Part shown: positions 1-4,494 of the stretch, in pieces | How positions within the stretch are numbered: position 1 is the first letter of the stretch | Layout: each line of letters starts with the position of its first letter | Source of the DNA: Pseudorhodobacter antarcticus | GTDB taxonomy: Bacteria; Pseudomonadota; Alphaproteobacteria; Rhodobacterales; Rhodobacteraceae | Length of the DNA stretch: 5,192 nucleotides | Assembly (NCBI GenBank): GCA_945897655.1 | Contig: CAMDHB010000258.1 | Coordinates: 1 to 5,192, forward strand | Direction of reading: 5' to 3' | Translations under genes and position numbers: made by a program | Notes under the pieces: model-generated | What the model saw: only the letters and a program-made list of their open reading frames with translations | Database searches by the model: none | Told to the model about the DNA's origin: nothing

Positions 1-1
1 C

Positions 2-388
2 CTGACCGTGGCCGAAACCGACCACGCCAGCCACCTCAGCCGCATCACTGTGGTGACGCGCGGCACCCCTGCCGTGATCACGCAAATCCGCGCCCAGTTG
101 GAGCGGATGGTTGTGGTGTATGAGGTTCACGACCTGACCGCCGAAGGCCCCGCCGTGCAACGCGAGTTGGCGCTGTTCAAGGTTGCCGGCAAAGGCGAGG
201 CCCGGATCGAGGCGCTGCGTCTGGCCGAGATTTTCCGGGCCAATGTGGTCGATTCAACGCTGGAAAGCTTTGTCTTCGAAATGACCGGCACGCCGGAAAA
301 GATCGACGCCTTCGCCGACCTAATGCGCCCGCTTGGCCTGCGTGAGATTGCCCGCACCGGCGTGGCCGCCCTGTCGCGCGGCGCGTGA
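2..388 (+). CDS. ilvN: Acetolactate synthase small (regulatory) subunit IlvN, 5'-truncated by the window edge
   Basis: This is the regulatory subunit of acetolactate (acetohydroxyacid) synthase, the first common enzyme of valine, leucine and isoleucine synthesis. It binds the large subunit IlvB/IlvI in the cytoplasm and confers valine feedback inhibition. The visible 128 residues begin inside the N-terminal ACT domain (LTVAETDH, then SRITVVTRGTP) and continue through the linker VYEVHDLTAEGP. The C-terminal domain follows, with ELALFKVAGKGEARIEALRLAEIF, ANVVDSTLESFVFEMTGTPEKIDAF and the ending RTGVAAL (these runs are quoted in part). The family is usually 160-190 residues, so roughly 50-60 N-terminal residues lie upstream. 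The GTG at base 8 is not the start: the frame is open to the edge and codes for conserved ACT-domain sequence before it. The large-subunit gene is expected just upstream. The gene converges on the hydratase gene with three bases between the stops. Identification is firm. Confidence 0.95.
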   Translation: MTVAETDHASHLSRITVVTRGTPAVITQIRAQLERMVVVYEVHDLTAEGPAVQRELALFKVAGKGEARIEALRLAEIFRANVVDSTLESFVFEMTGTPEKIDAFADLMRPLGLREIARTGVAALSRGA

Positions 389-391
389 CCC

Positions 392-1165
392 CTAACGCCC
401 GGTGAACTTCGCCGGGCGCTTCTCCAGAAACGCCGCAACCCCTTCGCGGAAATCCTGCGACTTGCCGCAGTCCCCCTGCAACCGCGCCTCCAGCGCCAGT
501 TGCCCGGCGAAATCATTGTCAAAACTCGCCCGCAGCGCCTGCTTGACACCCCTGTAAGCCAGCGACGGCCCAGCGGCCAAAGCCCGCGCCCGGCCCTGCC
601 AATGCGCGGCAAAGCCCGCATCCGGCACCGCCTCCCAGATCATGCCCCAATCCGCCGCCTGCCGCGCGTTAACCTTTTCGGCAAACAGCATCGCTCCCAT
701 CGCCCGCGCCAGCCCCACTTGACGCGGCAACCAATAGGACCCGCCCGCATCCGGCACCAACCCGATCCGGGTAAAGGCCTGAATGAAACTCGCACTTTCC
801 GCCGCGATCACCACATCGCAGGCCAGCGCCAGCCCAGCCCCGGCCCCCGCCGCCGCCCCGTTCACCGCCGCGATCACAGGCAGCGGGGAACCAGCAATCG
901 CCGTCAGCAGCGGCTCATACTGATCCCGCAGCACCGCCTCCAGATCGACCGTTGCGATATCCACATCCGCCAGATCCTGCCCCGAACAGAACGCCCGCCC
1001 CGCCCCGGTCAACACCAGCACCCGCGCCCCCGCCTCAGCGAGACGCACCGCCGCCAGCATCTCGGCCCGCATCACAGATGACAAAGCGTTCATCACCGCA
1101 GGCCGGTTCAGCGTGATCACCGCAACGCCATCCGTCACGTCGTACAAGATCGTCTCAAACGCCAT
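392..1165 (-). CDS. Enoyl-CoA hydratase/isomerase family protein, PaaG-like
   Basis: A crotonase-superfamily cytoplasmic enzyme acting on acyl-CoA thioesters, 257 residues, the usual length. The fold markers are in order: N-terminal strand ending ITLNRP (17-22), the CoA/oxyanion segment AFCSGQDL (58-65), the second oxyanion segment NGAAAGAGAGLALACD (102-117) and FTRIGLVPDAGGSYWLPR (131-148). The position of the first catalytic Glu of classical enoyl-CoA hydratase is Gly (about 111), and the second is Asp139. That pattern, with SFIQAF before it, matches 2-(1,2-epoxy-1,2-dihydrophenyl)acetyl-CoA isomerase (PaaG) and related isomerases better than classical hydratases. ATG at 1165 is chosen because MAFETI.. 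is the family N-terminus; an ATG at 1204 would add 13 atypical residues. The start overlaps the end of ccmH by 11 bases, with only a weak GAGATGG in front, suggesting translational coupling. No other phenylacetate genes are visible, so the substrate is unknown. Confidence 0.88.
   Translation of the reverse strand: MAFETILYDVTDGVAVITLNRPAVMNALSSVMRAEMLAAVRLAEAGARVLVLTGAGRAFCSGQDLADVDIATVDLEAVLRDQYEPLLTAIAGSPLPVIAAVNGAAAGAGAGLALACDVVIAAESASFIQAFTRIGLVPDAGGSYWLPRQVGLARAMGAMLFAEKVNARQAADWGMIWEAVPDAGFAAHWQGRARALAAGPSLAYRGVKQALRASFDNDFAGQLALEARLQGDCGKSQDFREGVAAFLEKRPAKFTGR
396..418. terminator. Possible stem-loop between convergent ilvN and hydratase genes
   Basis: A perfect 7-bp inverted repeat (CGCCCGG at 396-402 with CCGGGCG at 412-418, 9-base loop) begins eight bases after the ilvN stop codon and lies within the last codons of the opposing hydratase gene. 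It is the only hairpin near these convergent 3' ends. No T-run follows on either strand (CTTCTC follows on +), so it is not a classical intrinsic terminator. It may be a weak or bidirectional one, or simply GC-rich coding sequence. Confidence 0.3.
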
Positions 1166-1670
1166 CACGGCCCATCTCTGCCAGTCGCGCCTGATCCTCG
1201 GCACTCAGCGGTGCCACTTCAGGCTGGCCCGCGCGCTGGCGCACCGTCACCCAAGCGATCACCCCACCACCAAGCAACATCAAGGGCCCTGCCAGCCACA
1301 GCAGCAGGTTGGACCCGCTCAAGGTGGGCGACAAAAGCACATACTCGCCATAGCGGTCCACGATGAACGCCATCGCCGCCTCATCGCTGTCACCCGCCAC
1401 CAGCCGTTCCCGCACCAACAGCCGCAGGTCACGCGCAAGGCCCGCGTCCGAATCGTCAATGTTTTCGTTCCGGCACACCAGACAGCGCAAGCCCTGGCTC
1501 AACTCCCGCGCCCGTGCCTCAAGGGCCGGGTTCGCCAGCATCTCATCCGGCCGCACGGCCAGTGTCGGTGTCGCCAGCAGCACCAGCGCCAACGCGACCG
1601 CCAAGCGCCTCCCTCTCCCCTTGTGGGAGAGGGCCGGGGTGAGAGGGCTGTCCCTGAAAAGCCCCCTCAT
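1155..1670 (-). CDS. ccmH: Cytochrome c maturation protein CcmH (Ccl2/CycL type), with a repeat-derived N-terminus
   Basis: A membrane-anchored periplasmic thiol oxidoreductase of cytochrome c maturation System I. It handles the apocytochrome CXXC cysteines before heme attachment with CcmF. The protein has 171 residues. It has a signal sequence (basic GRGRR at 18-22, hydrophobic core 23-34, possible cleavage after TLA at 36-38), then the family motif LRCLVCRNENIDDSDA (61-76) with the redox pair Cys63/Cys66, then ARDLRLLVRERL (79-90), a membrane segment at about 122-143 and a short cytoplasmic tail. The residue after the second Cys is Arg, where Gln is common. The ATG at 1670 is chosen because it overlaps the ccmF stop (ATGA) and supplies positive charges to the signal peptide. 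Residues 8-20 (SPLTPALSHKGRG) are encoded by a dispersed palindromic repeat, not by conserved ccmH sequence. No clear Shine-Dalgarno precedes this ATG, so coupling to ccmF is likely. A TTG at 1604 is an alternative start. Confidence 0.93.
   Translation of the reverse strand: MRGLFRDSPLTPALSHKGRGRRLAVALALVLLATPTLAVRPDEMLANPALEARARELSQGLRCLVCRNENIDDSDAGLARDLRLLVRERLVAGDSDEAAMAFIVDRYGEYVLLSPTLSGSNLLLWLAGPLMLLGGGVIAWVTVRQRAGQPEVAPLSAEDQARLAEMGRDGV
1611..1649. repeat. Dispersed GC-rich palindromic repeat (LTPALS type) inside ccmH
   Basis: The element has a perfect 9-bp inverted repeat, CCCTCTCCC (1611-1619) and GGGAGAGGG (1625-1633), around the loop CTTGT. CCGGGGTGAGAGGG (1634-1647) follows. This layout, a CCCTCTCCC palindrome then a CCGGGGTGAGGG tail, is a repeat I recognise as scattered in many proteobacterial genomes. 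Its usual translation in one frame is LTPALS followed by basic residues. Here it is read on the minus strand in that frame, giving SPLTPALSHKGRG in the CcmH N-terminus. No second copy was seen in this window. The family assignment comes from memory of the consensus, not from a search. Confidence 0.75.
1641..1668 (-). promoter_or_regulatory. mRNA hairpin abutting the ccmH start codon
   Basis: In the minus-strand transcript GAGGGGGCU (1668-1660), which begins with the last base of the ccmH AUG, can pair over 9 bp with AGCCCUCUC (1649-1641), one pair being a G-U wobble. The loop is 10 bases. A second perfect 9-bp hairpin (1633-1611) follows eight bases later. The 3' arm of the first hairpin (CCCUCUC, 1647-1641) could instead pair with GAGAGGG at 1617-1611, so the two folds compete. 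Stable structure at an initiation codon usually lowers independent initiation, which fits translation coupled to ccmF. A regulatory role is inference. Confidence 0.45.
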
Positions 1671-3637
1671 TCCGCAGGCACCCCAACCCCGCGCCGCGCC
1701 GCCGCAGCCGCCACGCGGTACCGCCGGTCCGACAGGCTCAGGAACCCACCCAGCGACATGATCAGCACTCCACCCCACAGCCAGTTGGCAAAGGGCTTGA
1801 TATAGCTGCGCACCGCCCAACCGCCTCCCTCCTGCGGATCACCAATCACCAGATAAAGATCATCCGCCACCCCTTGCCGGATCGCGGCTTCCGTCGTGCC
1901 CATGCCCGCCACCGGATAATCGCGCTTCTCAGGGTACAGCCGCGCCACCTCGACCCCGTCGCGCTTCACTTGCAAATCGGCGCGCAGGGCGGTGTAGTTC
2001 GGCCCCTCGACCTCACCCACCCCCACCAGCGTCACCTCATAGGGACCCAAGGCATAGGTTTCGCCGTCCTTCACCACACGGATATCCTCAGTCACCCAAG
2101 CCGTCATCGACGCAATCCCGAACATGGTGATGCCCAGGCCCGCATGCGCCACCGCCCGGCCCCAGTCTGCCCTGGGCAACCGCATCAACCGACCGAACCG
2201 CCCGCCAATGGCCCCGCGCCCGGTTCGCATCCACACATCCATGCCTGCGCCAATCACGACCCAGGCGCTTAACCCCACGCCCACCGGCCCCAAGGCCGAC
2301 CGCCCGGTTTGCAGCGCATAGACCAGCAGCATCAGCGCCACCGACAGCGCAAACGCCGCCCGAAACGGCCGCACCACCCGCCCCAGCTCCGCCCGCTTCC
2401 ACGGCATCGCCGAGCCTATCGGCAGCACCAGCGCCAGAACCACCATGAACGGCGTGAAGGCCGCATCGAAGAACGGCGCCCCCACGCTCAGCGCCCGGCC
2501 CCAGACAATCTCGGCCACCAAAGGCCAGATCGTGCCAATGAACACCACGAACGCCGCCACGGTCAGCAGCAGGTTATTCAGCACCAACGCCGATTCCCGA
2601 CTGACCGCCGCAAAGACCCCCTTCGCCTCCAGCGCCCCCGCCCGCACCGCAAACAGCGCCATGGCACCGCCGATAAACACCGCCAGGATCGCCAGAATGA
2701 ACATCCCCCGCTGCGGATCGGTCGCAAACGCATGGACCGAGGTCAGGACCCCCGACCGCACGATGAACGTCCCCACCAACGAAAAGCCAAACGCCAGAAT
2801 GGCCAGCAGCACTGTCCACGCCTTCAGGCTTTCGCGCTTTTCCACCACAATCGCCGAATGGATAAGGGCCGTCGCAATCAACCAGGGCATGAAAGACGCG
2901 TTTTCGACCGGGTCCCAGAACCAGAACCCGCCCCAGCCCAATTCGTAATAGGCCCAACACGACCCCATCGCGATGCCGATGGTCAAGAACACCCAGGCCG
3001 CCAGCGTCCAGGGCCGCACCCAGCGCCCCCAGGCCGCATCCACCCGCCCTTCGATCAGGGCCGCAATGGCAAAGGAAAACGCCATGCTCAGGCCGACATA
3101 GCCCAGATACAGGAACGGCGGGTGAAACGCCAACCCTGGGTCCTGCAACAGGGGGTTCAGGTCATTGCCATTCATCGGCGGGCTGGCCAGCCGCAGAAAC
3201 GGGTTCGATGTCCACAGCATGAATGCCAGAAACGCCACCCCGATCGACGCTTGCACCGAAAGCACCCGCGCCTTCAGCGTCTTGGGCAAATTGTCGCCAA
3301 ACCAGTGCACACAGGCGCCAAACAAGCTCAGACACAGCACCCACAGCAAGAGCGACCCCTCATGGTTGCCCCAAACCCCCGCCACCTTGTACAACATCGG
3401 CTTGGCCGTATGAGAATTCTCAACCACCAGCTTCAAACTGAAATCACTGACGACAAAGGCATAGGTCAGTGCGCCAAAGGACAGCGCGATCAACAGGAAC
3501 TGCGCTACCGACGCGGGCCCCGCCAAGGCCATCAACGCCCCATCCCGCCGCGAGGCACCATACATAGGCACCACCGTCTGCAAGATGGCCACGACAAAGG
3601 CCACAATCAACGCAAAATGGCCAAGTTCAACAATCAT
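1667..3637 (-). CDS. ccmF: Heme lyase CcmF, cytochrome c maturation System I
   Basis: A large integral membrane protein that takes heme from holo-CcmE and ligates it to apocytochrome c at the periplasmic face, working with CcmH. The 656 residues match the usual length of about 640-660. The heme-handling WWD domain is clear at about 228-252 (WAYYELGWGGFWFWDP then a conserved PWL). All four family histidines are present: periplasmic His172 (in AFHPPFLYLGYVG) and His302 (SVHAFATDPQRG), and membrane His260 (ALIHSAIV) and His498 (VAHAGLGITMFG). Many hydrophobic segments span the chain, with a C-terminal soluble loop (about 515-610) and a last membrane helix at about 617-635. The ATG at 3637 has GGAGG seven bases upstream. 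The stop overlaps the ccmH start. ccmE, often directly upstream in related genomes, is not here: a small unknown gene and an Lrp-type regulator precede ccmF instead. Confidence 0.97.
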   Translation of the reverse strand: MIVELGHFALIVAFVVAILQTVVPMYGASRRDGALMALAGPASVAQFLLIALSFGALTYAFVVSDFSLKLVVENSHTAKPMLYKVAGVWGNHEGSLLLWVLCLSLFGACVHWFGDNLPKTLKARVLSVQASIGVAFLAFMLWTSNPFLRLASPPMNGNDLNPLLQDPGLAFHPPFLYLGYVGLSMAFSFAIAALIEGRVDAAWGRWVRPWTLAAWVFLTIGIAMGSCWAYYELGWGGFWFWDPVENASFMPWLIATALIHSAIVVEKRESLKAWTVLLAILAFGFSLVGTFIVRSGVLTSVHAFATDPQRGMFILAILAVFIGGAMALFAVRAGALEAKGVFAAVSRESALVLNNLLLTVAAFVVFIGTIWPLVAEIVWGRALSVGAPFFDAAFTPFMVVLALVLPIGSAMPWKRAELGRVVRPFRAAFALSVALMLLVYALQTGRSALGPVGVGLSAWVVIGAGMDVWMRTGRGAIGGRFGRLMRLPRADWGRAVAHAGLGITMFGIASMTAWVTEDIRVVKDGETYALGPYEVTLVGVGEVEGPNYTALRADLQVKRDGVEVARLYPEKRDYPVAGMGTTEAAIRQGVADDLYLVIGDPQEGGGWAVRSYIKPFANWLWGGVLIMSLGGFLSLSDRRYRVAAAAARRGVGVPAE

Positions 3638-3643
3638 GACATC

Positions 3644-3648
3644 GCCTC
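3644..3648 (-). promoter_or_regulatory. Ribosome binding site of ccmF
   Basis: On the minus strand GGAGG stands seven bases before the ATG at 3637 (GGAGG-CGATGTC-ATG). It is the best Shine-Dalgarno in the minus-strand gene set and supports the chosen ccmF start. A nearer ATG at 3642 is in another frame and meets a stop after two codons. The 64-base gap to the preceding gene holds no obvious terminator or promoter, so ccmF may be read from upstream. Confidence 0.75.
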
Positions 3649-3698
3649 CGGGTTCGCAAGAAGCATAGGACGAAAGCCCCGCCGTTCCAATGCCCTGC

Positions 3699-3712
3699 CG
3701 GTCACTTGACCG
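3699..3712. repeat. Short perfect inverted repeat at the end of the small unknown gene
   Basis: CGGTCA and TGACCG are separated by two bases and include the stop codon of the small minus-strand gene. The two-base gap is too short for a good RNA hairpin, no T-run follows, and it lies about 60 bases upstream of ccmF. It could be a protein-binding palindrome or chance; nothing else supports a function. Confidence 0.2.
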
Positions 3713-3956
3713 TCAGTGTGACAGCGTGCCACTCATCCTCCAGCGTGGCCGCGCGCACCCAAGGGGCCACCCGCCGATACCAATAGTCGCGGTTGGCCGT
3801 ATCCCCCTCGATCCAGTGGCACAGCGCATGGACCAGATCGTAGTCCCGTGTCCCCTCCTGCCTCTGGCAAATCTCATGCGCGGCCTCCCACTCCGCCCCC
3901 AACCTGAGCCCACCCTGCTCCAACAGGCGCAACGCCTCTTGTGGTTCACTCATCAT
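3702..3956 (-). CDS. Small conserved-looking protein of unknown function (84 residues)
   Basis: I cannot assign a function. The product is a soluble 84-residue protein with no signal peptide or membrane segment, probably helical. It is rich in Trp, Tyr, His and acidic residues, notably EWEAAHEIC (22-30), HALCHWIEGD (43-52), DYWYRR (57-62) and DEWHAV (74-79). The last two blocks resemble small uncharacterised proteobacterial proteins with a HALCH-IEGD...YWYRR pattern, recalled from memory. Codon use is like that of its neighbours, which supports a real gene. Its ATG overlaps the stop of the upstream Lrp-type regulator (ATGA), with a second ATG directly after it, so translational coupling is likely. 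ccmF begins 64 bases downstream. Histidines 27, 43 and 47 with Cys30 and Cys46 could hint at metal or cofactor contact, but this is speculation. Position suggests co-expression with the regulator, not necessarily a role in cytochrome maturation. Confidence 0.72.
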   Translation of the reverse strand: MMSEPQEALRLLEQGGLRLGAEWEAAHEICQRQEGTRDYDLVHALCHWIEGDTANRDYWYRRVAPWVRAATLEDEWHAVTLTVK

Positions 3957-4384
3957 CTTCGCCCCGCCTTCCGTGTTGACAGCAACAAGTTCGTCTCCGA
4001 ATGCATCACACCCTCGATATCCCTGATCCGGTTGATCACATCATCCAATTCCAGCAACGATTGCGCCCCCAGTTCCGCAATGGCCGACCATGCCCCATTG
4101 GTCGAATGCACCGCCTGCACCGCCGGAATCCCCGTCAGCCGCGCCATCACTTTGGTGCTGTTGCGCCCCTCAACCCGGATCATCATCAACCCCCGCACCG
4201 GGGCCGCCGTCACATCCGACCGCGTGACGACCGTATAACCCGCAATCTCGCCCGACGCCGTCATCCGCTCCATCCGCGCCCTGACCGTGGCCCGGCTGAC
4301 CCCCAACCGCTCGGCCAGATCCGACAGCGACGCCCGCCCGTCCCGCCGCAGTTCCGCCAGCAGACGCTGATCCACATCGTCCAT
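3953..4384 (-). CDS. Lrp/AsnC-family transcriptional regulator
   Basis: A cytoplasmic DNA-binding regulator that typically responds to an amino acid. Residues 1-55 form the winged helix-turn-helix (MDDVDQRLLAELRRDGR, then LSDLAERLGVSRATVRARM at 20-38 with the recognition helix near 30-40). Residues from about 65 to 140 form the RAM effector-binding/oligomerisation domain (LMMIRVEG.. and ..IPAVQAVHSTNGAWSAIAEL..). The total of 143 residues is typical. ATG at 4384 is chosen because MDDVDQRLL fits the family start; in-frame ATGs at 4405 and 4483 would add residues not seen in the family, and the latter would run across the whole intergenic region. The Shine-Dalgarno is poor (GGTCAGG next to the ATG, GGGGGA further up). 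It is divergent from the arginase gene, the usual arrangement for an Lrp-type regulator of that gene, so arginine or ornithine is a plausible effector. Its stop overlaps the start of the next gene. Confidence 0.93.
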   Translation of the reverse strand: MDDVDQRLLAELRRDGRASLSDLAERLGVSRATVRARMERMTASGEIAGYTVVTRSDVTAAPVRGLMMIRVEGRNSTKVMARLTGIPAVQAVHSTNGAWSAIAELGAQSLLELDDVINRIRDIEGVMHSETNLLLSTRKAGRR

Positions 4385-4403
4385 CCTGACCAAATCCCCC
4401 GCC

Positions 4404-4415
4404 ATTTTGCACAAT
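4404..4415. promoter_or_regulatory. Candidate operator palindrome ATTTTGCACAAT
   Basis: This 12-base site is symmetric at five of six paired positions (ATTnTGCAnAAT) and has AT-rich arms, in keeping with short palindromes bound by Lrp/AsnC dimers. It lies 20 bases before the regulator's start, downstream of its proposed promoter, and about 80 bases before arginase. Autoregulation is a reasonable inference. It also argues against an upstream regulator start at 4405, which would fall inside it. Confidence 0.35.
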
Positions 4416-4460
4416 ACCCTGTCCCAAATGACCATAATCCCCCTAGAATTTCCCGCAAGC

Positions 4461-4476
4461 CGGAAAGATTGTTCCG
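4461..4476. promoter_or_regulatory. Candidate operator: inverted repeat CGGAA-N6-TTCCG
   Basis: A perfect 5-bp inverted repeat with six bases between arms lies between the possible arginase -10 box and its ribosome binding site. Its position would suit a site controlling arginase. It differs in sequence from the palindrome at 4404-4415, so the two need not bind the same protein. Confidence 0.3.
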
Positions 4477-4481
4477 CCAAC

Positions 4482-4487
4482 AAGGAG
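4482..4487 (+). promoter_or_regulatory. Ribosome binding site of the arginase gene
   Basis: AAGGAG stands seven bases before the ATG at 4495, a near-ideal Shine-Dalgarno and spacing. It fixes the arginase start and suggests efficient translation. Confidence 0.85.
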
Positions 4488-4494
4488 TAGCCCC

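Larger units (their letters stand above)
4385..4494. promoter_or_regulatory. Divergent promoter/operator region between the Lrp-type regulator and arginase
   Basis: These 110 bases are the only sizeable non-coding stretch and are more AT-rich than the flanks. Toward arginase, TAGAAT (4444-4449) could be a -10 box, without a good -35. Toward the regulator, TTGCGG (bases 4458-4453) and TATGGT (4436-4431), 16 bases apart, make a tolerable -35/-10 pair. These two candidate promoters overlap, so one protein bound here could affect both genes. The promoter calls are weak, by-eye matches. Confidence 0.5.

Noticed and set aside
8..10. GTG at base 8 as the ilvN start
   Set aside because: The frame is open to the window edge and encodes conserved ACT-domain sequence before it. 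The gene is cut by the window, not short.
1670..1820. Extension of ccmH upstream to the ATG at 1820
   Set aside because: The extra 50 residues overlap the ccmF 3' end in another frame and would put a non-conserved segment before the signal peptide. The ATG overlapping the ccmF stop is far more likely.
2309..3709. A 466-codon open frame on the + strand opposite ccmF
   Set aside because: Its product is an improbable Arg/His/Gln/Pro-rich string. It arises from the GC-biased third positions of ccmF, which is a clear full-length family member on the other strand.
1155..3956. A new defence or mobile system hidden in the minus-strand gene set
   Set aside because: All genes but the 84-residue one belong to well-known housekeeping families. 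There are no transposase, integrase, toxin, nuclease or repeat-array signals.
4385..4483. Lrp-type regulator starting at the ATG at 4483
   Set aside because: This would add 33 residues unlike the family and place coding sequence across the whole divergent promoter region, right up to the arginase ribosome binding site.
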